Shown: positions 1-9,073, counted from the stretch's first letter. The stretch: DNA of 64,000 bases from an uncultured Acidobacteriia bacterium (GCA_903851195.1 CAINNJ010000033.1:346739-410738), one strand, 5' to 3'. Numbers and translations are program-made. Notes: generated by a model from the letters alone, not told the origin.

Positions 1-24
1 GTAGTCGACGCCGCGGAATGGCAT
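1..24 (-). CDS. Possible 5' end of a divergent gene (8 codons)
   Basis: An ATG on the minus strand at 24-22 opens a frame that runs off the left edge after eight codons (MPFRGVDY). It would be divergent from the PchB-like gene. The peptide is reminiscent of the N-termini of some acyl-CoA dehydrogenases, but eight residues cannot support a family call. No strong ribosome binding site is visible. Confidence 0.25.
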
Positions 25-84
25 GGCAGTTCTCAGTCTAACCGTCTGCCAAAGCACGCGCCCGTTATCCTCGTATCTGCCCCT

Positions 85-405
85 ATGCCAAACCAGATCC
101 CCCCCGCCGACTGCGCGAACCTCGACGAAATCCGCGCCGGCATGGACGCCATTGATCGCGAAATCGTGGCCCTCATCGCCAACCGCGTCGCCTACGTCCG
201 CGCCGCCGCCAAATTCAAGACCAACTCCGCCAACGTAGCTGCCCCCGAACGCGTCGCGGCGGTCCTTAAAACCCGCCGGGAATGGGCCGAGGCGGCCGGG
301 CTCAGCGGCGATGTCATCGAAGGACTCTATCGCGACCTGGTCGCCTACAGCATTTCCGAAGAACATAAAGAGTGGGAACGCCTGAACCCGTCCCAAAATC
401 ACTGA
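85..405 (+). CDS. Chorismate mutase type II fold protein, PchB-like (isochorismate pyruvate lyase / chorismate mutase)
   Basis: A 106-residue protein of the AroQ chorismate mutase fold. The order of conserved pieces (ADCANLDEIRAGMDAIDREI near residues 8-27, then YVRAAAKFK, PERVAAVL, and a C-terminal segment on a bound helix) follows PchB more closely than housekeeping AroQ. PchB releases pyruvate from isochorismate to give salicylate and has residual chorismate mutase activity. Arg and Lys residues in the first helix and the KFK motif fit the active site. No isochorismate synthase or other siderophore gene is nearby, so the in vivo reaction cannot be decided: salicylate formation and plain chorismate mutase activity both remain possible. 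The length is normal for the family. The start at 85 gives the full first helix. Confidence 0.82.
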   Translation: MPNQIPPADCANLDEIRAGMDAIDREIVALIANRVAYVRAAAKFKTNSANVAAPERVAAVLKTRREWAEAAGLSGDVIEGLYRDLVAYSISEEHKEWERLNPSQNH

Positions 406-416
406 GATATAGTGAT
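398..416. other. Inverted repeat at the end of the PchB-like gene
   Basis: ATCACT at 398-403 and AGTGAT at 411-416 form a 6-bp stem with a 7-base loop. It overlaps the stop codon of the PchB-like gene and lies about 30 bases before the start of the DUF1552 gene. There is no T-tract, so it could be a weak processing or pausing structure or an operator. The AAGGAG ribosome binding site of the next gene lies just downstream at 433-438. Confidence 0.3.
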
Positions 417-446
417 GGTCAGCGCCGCCCCTAAGGAGCCAGCCGC

Positions 447-1826
447 ATGTTCAAACCTCTTTCCCGCCGCACCCTACTCCGAGGCGCGGGCGCCGCGCTG
501 GCGCTCCCCTGGCTCGAAACCATGGCGGACGCCGCGCCTGCCGCCGGACCCCTCACCCTCTCCGAACCCCCGCTCCGGATGGCCTTCATGTTCCTCCCGA
601 ACGGCGTGCGCCCGGACCACTGGACCCCGCCCGGCGACGGCGAAGACTTCGAACTCACCCCGCACCTGCAGCCCCTCGCCGCGCTGAAGAACGATTTCAC
701 TCTCCTCGAAAACCTCTGGAACAAGAACACGGTCGGTCGCAACGGACACTGGCCCAAAGTGCCCGCCTGGCTCTCCGGCGGCTACGTCGAGCGCACCTCC
801 GGCGACGACCTCGATACCGGCGGCGTCACCGTGGACCAGATCGCTGCCCAACATATCGGCGACCGCACCCCGCTGCCCACCTTCGAACTCGGCCTGGAGC
901 CCCTCCGCACCGGTATCGACACCGCTGGTGGCGGCTTCGCCCGCATGTACGGATCTTTCCTGTCCTGGCGCGATCCCCACACGCCGGTGCCCAAGGAAAT
1001 CATCCCGCAACTCGCCTTCGACCGCCTGTTCCGCAACAACCGCGCCCCGGTCATGGCCACCACCGAAGGCACCATCAACCCGATCCTCGCGCGCTCCCTC
1101 CAGCGCGACGACGCCAGCGTGCTCGATCTGGTCATGGAAGACGCGAAAACCGCCAAACGGCGCGGCAGCATCTCCGATCGCATCCGGCTCGACGAATACT
1201 TCGAATCCGTTCGCTCCGTCGAGCAGCGCATCGAAGCGTCCATGCGTCCCCAGAAGCGCTGGATCAACAAAGGGAAATTCCCGCTCGAACGCCCCGCCGC
1301 CGGCATCCCCGAGACCCACGCCGAACACCTCCGCCTGATGCTCGACATCTTCATTCTGGCCTTCTGGACCGACACCACGCGCATCGGCACGTTCATGGTG
1401 GGCGACGCCCAGAGCGCGGTCGATTACTCCTGGCTCCCCGGCGTGAAAGGCTCCTGGCACACGCTTTCGCACCACGCCGACGTCCCGGCCACCCGCGACC
1501 AGTACGAGGCGATTCTGAACTGGAATATCGGACAGGTGGCCTACTTCCTGAATCGCATTAAAGGTCTGGATGAAGGCGGCACGTCCCTGCTCGATAACTC
1601 CATGATCATGGTGGGCGGCACGCTCAAAGACGGCAACCGGCATACCGAAGAGAACCTGCCCCTGCTCCTCGCGGGCAAAGGTAAAGGCACGCTGCGCCCG
1701 GGACGCCGTTTCCGCGCGCCCGCGAAGACGCCGCTCTGCAACCTCTATGTCTCCCTGCTTGACCGCATGGGCGTCAAAGTGGATTCGGTCGGCGACAGCA
1801 CGGGACCCCTTCAGGGCCTTGCCTGA
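447..1826 (+). CDS. DUF1552 domain protein with Tat-type signal
   Basis: A 459-residue protein. The N-terminus carries a twin-arginine export signal (SRRTLLRG at residues 6-13, then a short hydrophobic stretch ending near residue 25). The body matches DUF1552, a family of uncharacterised exported proteins of Planctomycetes, Verrucomicrobia and Acidobacteria that is almost always encoded beside DUF1592-type cytochrome-like proteins, as here. The biochemical function is unknown; a role with the partner in extracytoplasmic polymer turnover or redox has been suggested from context only. The ATG is preceded at good spacing by AAGGAG (433-438). The stop at 1824-1826 is one base before the next start, so the pair is surely co-translated. 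Confidence 0.88.
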   Translation: MFKPLSRRTLLRGAGAALALPWLETMADAAPAAGPLTLSEPPLRMAFMFLPNGVRPDHWTPPGDGEDFELTPHLQPLAALKNDFTLLENLWNKNTVGRNGHWPKVPAWLSGGYVERTSGDDLDTGGVTVDQIAAQHIGDRTPLPTFELGLEPLRTGIDTAGGGFARMYGSFLSWRDPHTPVPKEIIPQLAFDRLFRNNRAPVMATTEGTINPILARSLQRDDASVLDLVMEDAKTAKRRGSISDRIRLDEYFESVRSVEQRIEASMRPQKRWINKGKFPLERPAAGIPETHAEHLRLMLDIFILAFWTDTTRIGTFMVGDAQSAVDYSWLPGVKGSWHTLSHHADVPATRDQYEAILNWNIGQVAYFLNRIKGLDEGGTSLLDNSMIMVGGTLKDGNRHTEENLPLLLAGKGKGTLRPGRRFRAPAKTPLCNLYVSLLDRMGVKVDSVGDSTGPLQGLA

Positions 1827-1827
1827 C

Positions 1828-4053
1828 ATGCGTTCCGCTCTGGCCGCACTCTGCCTGTTGCCCGCCCTCTTCGCCGCGGACGACTTCACACAGAACATCC
1901 GGCCCGTCCTCGCCGAAAACTGTTCGCCCTGCCACCAGAAGAACTTCTTAAAGGCGCAGACCGCGCAGGATCTCCAATCGAGCCGCGGCCTCTGGCGCAA
2001 CGTCTCGTCGCAACTGCGCAACCGCACCATGCCTCCGGTGGCCTCGAAACTCACCGAAGACGACCGCCTGCGCGTCGCCACCTGGGTGGATAACGAACTG
2101 CGCCGCACCGCCTGCAGCAATGGCGATTACGCGGGCGCCCCGGCCATCCGCCGTCTGAATCGCCGCGAGTACCACAACACCGTTCGGGACCTTCTGGGCG
2201 TTGATTTCGATGTCTCGCTGATCTTCCCGGCCGACGGCACGGGCGGCGCGGGCTTCGACACCAACGGCGAAACCCTCTACGTCCCGCCCGTTCTGATGGA
2301 ACGTTACATGGAAGCGTCCCAGCAGATTCTGGATCGCGTCATCGTCACCTCGCCGCTCTCAAAAACCTGGAGCGACCCGCGCCAGATGGCCCCCGGAGAT
2401 GAGTTCAGTCTCACCATCCCCGTTTACCTCAACGGCGATTACGAAGTCCGCGCCACAGTCGAACGTACGGACAAGCCCACCGCGCTCACCCTCAAAGTGG
2501 ATGGCCTGCCCGCTGGCAAATTGAACGTGCGCCAGGCCGCCGCGCCGCGCCCTCTCGTCGCAAGACAGCAGATTCACCTGCTGCGGGGCGAACACACGCT
2601 CACCATCTCCTCCGGCGACGCGCCGGCCGCCATCGTCACCCTCACCGTGGAACAGCGCGCCGAAGCCGCGTCTCCCGAAAAGCGCGCGCTGCACTATCGT
2701 CTGCTTGGCATCGAGCCCGGCGAAGAGCCGCTGCAGGCCCGCAAAGCTGCCGCTCGCACCCTCGCGTCATTCCTTCCCAAAGCGTTCCGCCGTCCGGTGG
2801 AACAGGCGGAAATCGACCGTTTCATGACGCTTTATGACCGCGCCGCGGAACGGGGCGATCCCTACACCGAGCGCATGAAACTCACGCTCCGGGGCGTGCT
2901 CGTCTTCCCCGATTTTCTCTTCAAAGTCGAAAAGCGCGATCCCGCGCCCGGCATCCATCCGGTCGGCCAGTACGAACTCGCCGCCCGGCTCTCGTACTTC
3001 CTCTGGTCCGCCCCGCCCGACGAAGAACTGCTCCGCCTCGCCGAGCGTGGCCGCCTGCAGGACAACACCGTTCTGACCGCCCAGGTGGACCGCATGCTCG
3101 ACGACCCGCGTTCCCGCACCTTCGTCGATACCTTCGTCGGCCAGTGGCTCGGCACGCAGGATCTCGGTGGCCGCGTGGCCCCGCTGCTCACGGAATTGCA
3201 GGCTTATTACACGCCCGACGTCGCCGCCGATTTGCGCACCGAGCCCATTCTCTTCTTTAACCACATCCTCGCCGAAGATCGCAGCCTGCTCGACCTGCTC
3301 AACGCCGATTACACCTACATGAACGAACGCCTCGCGCGCTTCTACCAGCTCGAAACCAAGGTGGACGTGCACGGCAACGACTTCCGTCTCGTGAAGTGGC
3401 CCGACAACCACCGCGGCGGCGTCATCGGCATGGGAGCCGTTCTGGCCATGACCTCGCACTACTCGCAGACCAGCCCGGTGCTGCGCGGCGCGTGGGCTCT
3501 CGAAACCTTACTCGGCACCCCGGTGCCCCCGCCGCCCCCCGACGTTCCTCCGCTCGACAACAGCAAAAAGAAGGCCGACCTGACCGTGCGGGAGAAGCTG
3601 GAACTGCATCGCGCCAGCCCCTCCTGTTCCGCCTGCCACAAGCTCATGGACCCCATCGGCTTTGCTCTTGAAAATTTCGACTGGATGGGCCGCTGGCGCG
3701 ACAACGAATCGAACGGCAAGCCGCTCGATATCTCCGGCGTGCTGCCCTCCGGCGATAAATTCGAAGGGCCGGCCGAACTCCGCCTCGCGCTGATGAACCA
3801 CAAGGACGAGTTCGTCCGCCACATCACCGGCAAGGTGCTCGGCTACGCGCTGGGCCGCAGCCTGCAGGATGGCGATAGCTGCACCATCCAGACGCTCGCC
3901 GACCGTTTGCAGAAGGACAACTACCGCGCAAGGACGCTGATCCGCGAAGTCGTCCTGAGCCTGCCGTTCCGGAACTCGCAGGGTGGACTGATCAAGGTGG
4001 AGAACACGCCGCCTCCGCCGCCCAAACGCAATAAGCCGATGGTTACGAAGTAG
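1828..4053 (+). CDS. DUF1592/DUF1588-type protein with two c-type haem motifs (planctomycete-type cytochrome family)
   Basis: A 741-residue exported protein. The frame is open further upstream, but the ATG at 1828, one base after the DUF1552 stop, gives a clean signal peptide (MRSALAALCLLPALFAADD). A cytochrome-c-like CSPCH motif at residues 32-36 opens the mature protein. The central part carries the DUF1587-DUF1592-DUF1588-DUF1585 series typical of this family, with a second haem-type motif CSACH at residues 600-604 followed by MDPIGFALENFD, a DUF1588 hallmark. The family is probably periplasmic and redox-active, but no reaction is established. It forms a two-gene operon with the DUF1552 gene. 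Its 3' end overlaps the convergent nucleoside hydrolase gene by 11 bases. Confidence 0.88.
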   Translation: MRSALAALCLLPALFAADDFTQNIRPVLAENCSPCHQKNFLKAQTAQDLQSSRGLWRNVSSQLRNRTMPPVASKLTEDDRLRVATWVDNELRRTACSNGDYAGAPAIRRLNRREYHNTVRDLLGVDFDVSLIFPADGTGGAGFDTNGETLYVPPVLMERYMEASQQILDRVIVTSPLSKTWSDPRQMAPGDEFSLTIPVYLNGDYEVRATVERTDKPTALTLKVDGLPAGKLNVRQAAAPRPLVARQQIHLLRGEHTLTISSGDAPAAIVTLTVEQRAEAASPEKRALHYRLLGIEPGEEPLQARKAAARTLASFLPKAFRRPVEQAEIDRFMTLYDRAAERGDPYTERMKLTLRGVLVFPDFLFKVEKRDPAPGIHPVGQYELAARLSYFLWSAPPDEELLRLAERGRLQDNTVLTAQVDRMLDDPRSRTFVDTFVGQWLGTQDLGGRVAPLLTELQAYYTPDVAADLRTEPILFFNHILAEDRSLLDLLNADYTYMNERLARFYQLETKVDVHGNDFRLVKWPDNHRGGVIGMGAVLAMTSHYSQTSPVLRGAWALETLLGTPVPPPPPDVPPLDNSKKKADLTVREKLELHRASPSCSACHKLMDPIGFALENFDWMGRWRDNESNGKPLDISGVLPSGDKFEGPAELRLALMNHKDEFVRHITGKVLGYALGRSLQDGDSCTIQTLADRLQKDNYRARTLIREVVLSLPFRNSQGGLIKVENTPPPPPKRNKPMVTK

Positions 4054-5011
4054 CTTCGTCCCGGAGCGCCCTGTACAGCGTTTCTTTCCATCGCGCCGTG
4101 TCGATCGTCCAGCAGATCCGCACGGGCCGGGCAGCTTTCCAAACGTCGCGGTTCCGCCCGTCGCCGCCAACACCCAGCCGGTCCACCACCGTCGCGCCCC
4201 GCGTCAGTTCCCCGGCCACTTCCACGTCCACCAGGTGTTCGCTCGCCGACGTGCAAACCGACGGATCCAGCGCGATGGCCATGGCCACCGGGTCGGGCAG
4301 CGAAATCCCGACCTCCCCCGTTTGAATCCGGTACGCCTCCTGCGCCGTCGAGTTGGACTCGATCGCAAACCGTCCAACCCGCGAACCGAATCCCCGCACG
4401 CGCTCGATATCCCACGCTGACAGAGCCGCCTCGCCCCGGCACAGATGCCAGCCCACCAACTCCGTCGGCATGCCCGCGCGCAACACCATCCGCGCCGCTT
4501 CCGGATCCACCCAGATGTTGTACTCCGCCGCCGGCGTCACATTTCCCTCGCTGCACGGATTGCCGCCCATCACCACGCACCGGCCCACTTTGGCCGCGAT
4601 GCCCGGATCCTTCGCCAGCGCCAGCGCGATATTCGTGAGCGGACCCAGCGTTATAAATGTGATGCCGGGGTGGCGATGAACACACTCCACGATCGCGTCC
4701 ACCGCGTGAGCCGGTTCTGCGGCGCGCGCCGGCGCGGCATAGCCGTGGTCGCCCAAACCATCCTGCCCGTGGAACCACGAGGCATCCAAATACTCCCGCC
4801 ACAGCGGCTTCTCCGCGCCCGCGAACACCGGCACCTTGGATCCGCACAGTTCCGCCACATACAGCGCGTTCCGCGTGCCCTGCCAGACCGGAACATTTCC
4901 GGCCACCGTCGTGATCGCCGCCACCTTGATATCCGGACTCCGCAGCGCCATGATCAGCGCAACAGCATCATCGGAGGCAGTATCGGTATCGATCAGGAAA
5001 GTGCGCTGCAT
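4043..5011 (-). CDS. Inosine-uridine preferring nucleoside hydrolase family protein
   Basis: A 322-residue protein of the IunH/RihABC family, which hydrolyses the N-glycosidic bond of ribonucleosides to ribose and free base. The calcium-binding signature DTDTASDD occupies residues 8-15 (the four Asp ligand pattern). The conserved FITLGPLTNIALAL and VVMGG segments follow in the middle. Length is typical. No signal peptide is seen, so it should act in the cytoplasm in nucleoside salvage. The ATG at 5011 directly follows the stop codon of the SUOX-like gene with no spacer, so it is the last gene of a three-gene operon. Its substrate preference cannot be read from the sequence. Confidence 0.9.
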   Translation of the reverse strand: MQRTFLIDTDTASDDAVALIMALRSPDIKVAAITTVAGNVPVWQGTRNALYVAELCGSKVPVFAGAEKPLWREYLDASWFHGQDGLGDHGYAAPARAAEPAHAVDAIVECVHRHPGITFITLGPLTNIALALAKDPGIAAKVGRCVVMGGNPCSEGNVTPAAEYNIWVDPEAARMVLRAGMPTELVGWHLCRGEAALSAWDIERVRGFGSRVGRFAIESNSTAQEAYRIQTGEVGISLPDPVAMAIALDPSVCTSASEHLVDVEVAGELTRGATVVDRLGVGGDGRNRDVWKAARPVRICWTIDTARWKETLYRALRDEATS

Positions 5012-5497
5012 CTACCTCTGCAATTGCACCACATCCAGCGATTCCAGCATGCGGACGGACCGCGCCCCCGCGGAGTCGTTCGGACAGATCAGGCGCAGCG
5101 GGCCCTCTTTCTCGTCCAGCGCCTTGCCCGTGCGGCTGTCGACCACCACGATCTCCTCATTGCCCAGATCCGCCGCAATCTCTCCCAACGAAAAAATCGC
5201 CTGATACCCGTCCCGCGCCTTCGCCAGAATGTACGTGGTAAGTTCCTTCCCGCGCACATTCTTCCCCCTGGGAACGCCCGCCCTGAGCAGGATCTCCCGC
5301 AGACGAACGCCCTCGTAAGCGACGCGGGTTCCGTCCGGCGCGGGCACCGACACGGTCTCGTGCGGCATCTTCGCCAGATCCTCGGCCTTCAGCACCAGCG
5401 CCGGTCCGCTTTCGGTCCGCACCGTAAGCTCCGCGCCCTGCGCCGCGGCGCACACGCAGAGCAGCAGACTCCATCCGAAACGAGATCCTGTGCGCAT
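5012..5497 (-). CDS. Exported SUOX-like (oxidoreductase molybdopterin-binding fold) small protein
   Basis: A 161-residue protein with an N-terminal signal peptide (hydrophobic LLLCVCAAAQGAE). The remainder resembles the small SUOX-fold domain of sulfite-oxidase-like molybdopterin proteins: VYEGVRLREILLRAG-type segments, then GYQAIFSLGE and an EEIVVVD strand, then EGPLRLICPND. The usual molybdenum-ligating cysteine is not at a recognisable position, as in many stand-alone domains of this type, so cofactor binding is uncertain. Its upstream neighbour, seven bases away, is a molbindin gene, which supports a molybdenum connection by context. Middle gene of a three-gene operon. Confidence 0.7.
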   Translation of the reverse strand: MRTGSRFGWSLLLCVCAAAQGAELTVRTESGPALVLKAEDLAKMPHETVSVPAPDGTRVAYEGVRLREILLRAGVPRGKNVRGKELTTYILAKARDGYQAIFSLGEIAADLGNEEIVVVDSRTGKALDEKEGPLRLICPNDSAGARSVRMLESLDVVQLQR

Positions 5498-5504
5498 GGC
5501 GACA

Positions 5505-5711
5505 TCAGTCCTTTTGAATCATCACTTCGGTGGATTTCACCACCACCCGAACCTCATCGCCCTGAGCAAGGCCGAGATCTTCCACGCTCTGCCGCGTGAT
5601 CACGCTCTCGATCAGATTCTCGCCGACCCGCACGACCACGCGCGCCATAATCTCGCCCAGATGGACCTGTTCCACCGTTCCGGGAAGCTGGTTTCTTGCG
5701 GAAAGTGACAT
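5505..5711 (-). CDS. Molbindin (Mop/TOBE-domain molybdate-binding protein)
   Basis: A single TOBE/Mop domain of 68 residues. The segments MSLSARNQLPG, SVITRQSVEDLGL and GDEVRVVVKSTEVMI are the typical molbindin pattern. Such proteins oligomerise and bind molybdate or tungstate in the cytoplasm, for storage or homeostasis. The frame is open upstream, but the ATG at 5711 is preceded by GGAGG four bases away and gives the canonical N-terminus. It is the first gene of an operon with the SUOX-like protein and the nucleoside hydrolase, and is divergent from TonB receptor 1. Confidence 0.9.
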   Translation of the reverse strand: MSLSARNQLPGTVEQVHLGEIMARVVVRVGENLIESVITRQSVEDLGLAQGDEVRVVVKSTEVMIQKD

Positions 5712-5750
5712 GGTTCCTCCATTTCTATCAGACTCGGCGCCCGCCCGCAA

Positions 5751-5789
5751 ATTGTCTTGCATTCAGGACAATGATAATCTTACAAGACA
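5751..5789. promoter_or_regulatory. Nested inverted repeats between divergent molbindin and TonB-receptor genes
   Basis: Two inverted repeats share this stretch. ATTGTC (5751-5756) pairs with GACAAT (5767-5772), and TGTCTTG (5753-5759) pairs with CAAGACA (5783-5789). The second repeat ends on the A of the likely receptor start codon. A -10-like GATAAT lies at 5773-5778, with TTGTCT 15 bases upstream. The arrangement suggests an operator over the receptor promoter. It does not look like a known molybdate-regulator (ModE) site to me. Confidence 0.4.
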
Positions 5790-8700
5790 TGACTCCGATG
5801 GGAATAACAGCCGTGCTCACCGCGATGCTGGTCTTTCCGGTGACGTGTTTTGGACAGGCCGGCAAGGCCGAACTGTTCGGCGCCGTGCTGGATCCGGCCG
5901 GTCTCGCGGTGTCCGCCGCGAACATAACCGCCGCGGAAACCAGCACCGGCGCGCGTTTCCGTGAAGTGTCGGACGCGGAGGGCGCCTACCACCTGCTCGG
6001 CCTGCCCGCCGGGAACTACGAACTGCTCGTCGAGAAGCCCGGCTTTCGCCCGTACCGTCAGACCGGCCTCACTCTCCGCCTGGGCGACCAGTCCCGGCTC
6101 GACATCAGACTTGTGCTCGGGCAGGCCTCGGAATCGGTGGACGTGAACGCGGAAGCCTCCCTGCTGCAGACCGCCGGCGGTTCCGTCAGTTACCACGTGA
6201 ACGGCTCACAGATCGAAACGCTGCCGCTCGACGGCCGCAATTTCATTCCCCTGGTCGCGCTCTCGCCCGGCGTGGCTCTACCCGGTGGCGGCTCTCTGCT
6301 GCCCCGCATCAACGGCAGCCGTCCCCGCACCAACGAGTACAATTACGACGGCATCAGTGTCCTGCAGCCCGAACCCGGCCAGGTCGCCTTTTATCCCGTA
6401 ATCGACGCCATCGCCGAGTTCCGCCTCAACATCAATTCGTACTCGCCCGAATACGGCCGATCAAACGGCGGCGCGGTGATGGTGATCGGAAAATCGGGCG
6501 GCAACCAGCTGCACGGCAGCCTGTTCGAATTCTTCCGCAATGAAGATCTGAATGCGCGCAACTACTTCGCACCCGCGGGCGCAAAGCCGGAATTCCGCCG
6601 CAACCAGTACGGGCTGACGCTCGGCGGCCCCCTCCGCAGAAACCAAACATTCTTCTTTGCCGATTGGCAGGGCACCCGGCTCCGCACCGGCATCACGCGC
6701 CAAAGCGTCGTTCCCACCGTGGCCCAGCGGGCCGGAATCTTCGCTTCCGCCATTTACGATCCCGCCACTTCACCCCGCGTTGCCTTTCCCGCCAACACAA
6801 TCCCCGCAAGCCGGATCGATCCCCTCGCCGCCCAGGTTCTGCAGCACTATCCGCTTCCCAACGCGCCCGGCGCCAACAACTATATCCGCACCGCCGTCGA
6901 GCCGGATGACCAGGACCAGTTCGATGGCCGCATCGATCACGTCTTCACGGAAAATCACCGCGCTTTTGTGCGTTACTCGTATGCGCATGACAACGACAAT
7001 CCCGTGACCTTTCTCCCGGAAGGAAGCGGTAATCTGACCTCCGGCGTCACCGGTCACGCCATCACGAAAGGCTCTGGTCTCGCCTCCGAATACGCCTGGA
7101 CAATCTCCCCGCGCACCCTCAATCAGGCTCGCTTCGGCTTCACCACCCGCGATGTCAACCAGACCTCTCTGCAGAACGGCGGCATCAATGTCCCCGGCGC
7201 GCCGGTCAGCACCTTTCCTTCCACGCTGCCCATCTTCACGGTTACCGGCCTGCAGCAGATCGGCCCCACGGCTGCGTCCAACACGAAGTTCAATACCGCC
7301 GTCACGGAGTTTCTGGACACGCTCTCTCTGGTTCGCGGACGCCACACCTTCAGGTTCGGCGTCGACCTTCGCCGCGAAGCGCTCGACATTGTCAATCCGG
7401 CCAACCCGACCGGTTCCTACGCCTTCACCACCACGGGCACGAACTCTTCTGCGGCCGCGGGCGGTAATGCCGTCGCGTCCCTGCTGTTGGGCCAGGTCAA
7501 CGCGTTCAGTATCGACATTCAGAATGAAGCTCTCCGCGATCGCGCTCACATCGCTGAATTTTTCGCCGGCGATTCCTGGAAACTGACCGACCGCCTCACC
7601 GTCGACCTGGGCACCCGTTACACGCTCAACTTTCCCTCAACCGAAGTCAACAATCACGCCGCCGTCTTCAATCTGAAAACCCAGGTGCTGGACTTTCCCC
7701 ACACCGCCCGCGAACTGGGACTCGGCGATTTCGGCCCGCGTCTCGGGCTGGCTTACCGGCTGACGGACAGCCTTGTGCTCCGGTCCGGCTACGGCCTCGT
7801 CTGGTTCGAACAAACCGGCATCACCACGCCTTTCACGCTGCCGCAGTTTCCCTTTGTCCAGACCGTGGGGCAACAGTCGCAGGACAACATCAACCCCGCC
7901 TTCGTGCTCTCGGCCGGCCCCTCCGTTCAGGTCGCTGCGCCCAATCCGAACTCAGGACTCGGACAGGGCGTCTTCGGCGTCGATCGCAATGTCGGCTCGG
8001 GCTACTCGCAGCAGTGGAACTTCACGCTGCAGAAAACCTTCGGACGCGACCTGAATCTGGAAGTCGGCTATCTTGGGTCCAAAAATACCCACCTGGGCCT
8101 GCCGGAATCGAATCTCAACCAGTTGCCGGCCGCCGATCTCGCGCTCGGTTCCGCCCTCACCGCGAAGGTCGCGAATCCGTATTACGGGCAGATTCCGGCC
8201 TCCTCGTCTCTTGGCCAGTCCACCCTCACGCAGCAGCAGTTGCTCCGCGCCTACCCGCGCTTTACCAATGTGGCTCTCTTCCGCGATAACGTTGCCGATT
8301 CCGCTTACGAAGCCTTTCAGGCCCGGCTGGAAAAGCGCTTCTCGCGCGGCCTGACCTTTACCTTCGCCTATACGTTCTCCAAACTGATCGACGACGCCTC
8401 CACCTACTTCTCGCAAACCATCTTCACCGGCCCCACGCTGACCACCATCGGCGCCGCCGACGCCTTCAACCGCAAGCTGGAACGCGATGTTTCGAGCGGC
8501 GATATCCCGCGCGTCTTCTCCGCCGGCTGGATGTACCGGATCCCGCGCTGGTGGAAGATTTCCGGCTGGCAGGTGGGCGGCTTGGTCCGCGTCCAGGCCG
8601 GGGATGCTGTCCCGGTCACGCAGGCCACGAACAACCTCTCGGCCTTTGGCTACGCGGTGCAGCGTCCCAACCGCATTGCGAATCCGAACGACTTCGCCGC

Positions 8701-9001
8701 GCGCAGCGCCGGCGCCTGGTTCGACAAGACCGCGTTCGCCGCCGCCGGCCCGTTCTTCATCGGCAACAGTTCCCGCAATCCGGTCCGCGGCCCCGGCCTC
8801 CAGAATGCCGACGTCATGCTCGGCAAAACCTTCCGCGTGACCGAGAGAATGAACTTCGAATTCCGCGCCGAAGCCTTCAACGTCAGCAACACCCCGCCGC
8901 TGAACGACCCGAACGGTTCCTTCGGCAGCGTGGCGTTCGGAACCATCGCCAGCGCCGGAAATCCGCGCGACTTCGAGTTTGTCGGAAAATTCCGGTTCTG
9001 A
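5789..9001 (+). CDS. TonB-dependent receptor 1 (Oar-like, carboxypeptidase-regulatory N-terminus)
   Basis: About 1070 residues. A signal peptide (MTPMGITAVLTAML, cleavage after CFGQA) is followed by a carboxypeptidase-regulatory beta-sandwich (ELFGAVLDPAGLAV to about residue 110). Next come a plug-like region (NGSQIETLPLDGRNFIPLVA, then TNEYNYDGI) and a long outer-membrane beta barrel ending in FEFVGKFRF, with the aromatic C-terminal residue expected of barrel proteins. Such Oar/SusC-like receptors are greatly expanded in Acidobacteria and probably take up oligosaccharides or other large substrates, but the ligand is unknown. Start choice is uncertain: ATG codons at 5771, 5789 and 5798 all precede the signal peptide. 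It is divergent from the molbindin operon and followed by a VapBC-like pair. Confidence 0.88.
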   Translation: MTPMGITAVLTAMLVFPVTCFGQAGKAELFGAVLDPAGLAVSAANITAAETSTGARFREVSDAEGAYHLLGLPAGNYELLVEKPGFRPYRQTGLTLRLGDQSRLDIRLVLGQASESVDVNAEASLLQTAGGSVSYHVNGSQIETLPLDGRNFIPLVALSPGVALPGGGSLLPRINGSRPRTNEYNYDGISVLQPEPGQVAFYPVIDAIAEFRLNINSYSPEYGRSNGGAVMVIGKSGGNQLHGSLFEFFRNEDLNARNYFAPAGAKPEFRRNQYGLTLGGPLRRNQTFFFADWQGTRLRTGITRQSVVPTVAQRAGIFASAIYDPATSPRVAFPANTIPASRIDPLAAQVLQHYPLPNAPGANNYIRTAVEPDDQDQFDGRIDHVFTENHRAFVRYSYAHDNDNPVTFLPEGSGNLTSGVTGHAITKGSGLASEYAWTISPRTLNQARFGFTTRDVNQTSLQNGGINVPGAPVSTFPSTLPIFTVTGLQQIGPTAASNTKFNTAVTEFLDTLSLVRGRHTFRFGVDLRREALDIVNPANPTGSYAFTTTGTNSSAAAGGNAVASLLLGQVNAFSIDIQNEALRDRAHIAEFFAGDSWKLTDRLTVDLGTRYTLNFPSTEVNNHAAVFNLKTQVLDFPHTARELGLGDFGPRLGLAYRLTDSLVLRSGYGLVWFEQTGITTPFTLPQFPFVQTVGQQSQDNINPAFVLSAGPSVQVAAPNPNSGLGQGVFGVDRNVGSGYSQQWNFTLQKTFGRDLNLEVGYLGSKNTHLGLPESNLNQLPAADLALGSALTAKVANPYYGQIPASSSLGQSTLTQQQLLRAYPRFTNVALFRDNVADSAYEAFQARLEKRFSRGLTFTFAYTFSKLIDDASTYFSQTIFTGPTLTTIGAADAFNRKLERDVSSGDIPRVFSAGWMYRIPRWWKISGWQVGGLVRVQAGDAVPVTQATNNLSAFGYAVQRPNRIANPNDFAARSAGAWFDKTAFAAAGPFFIGNSSRNPVRGPGLQNADVMLGKTFRVTERMNFEFRAEAFNVSNTPPLNDPNGSFGSVAFGTIASAGNPRDFEFVGKFRF

Positions 9002-9036
9002 GTAATGAGCGCCGGCTCTTCCGTTTCCGGCTGCTG

Positions 9037-9067
9037 TTGTCGCGCATGGCAGAGTCGGCGTTAAAAT
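9037..9067 (+). promoter_or_regulatory. Probable promoter of the antitoxin-toxin pair
   Basis: TTGTCG (9037-9042) and TAAAAT (9062-9067) are separated by 19 bases. The -10 hexamer ends six bases before the first codon of the antitoxin frame, so transcription would begin at that codon and give a leaderless message. The same geometry recurs at the two other antitoxin genes of the window. Confidence 0.45.
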
Positions 9068-9073
9068 CGGTAG

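Noticed and set aside
2..238. Alternative frame overlapping the PchB-like gene
   Set aside because: Ser/Pro/Thr-rich shadow peptide without family similarity.
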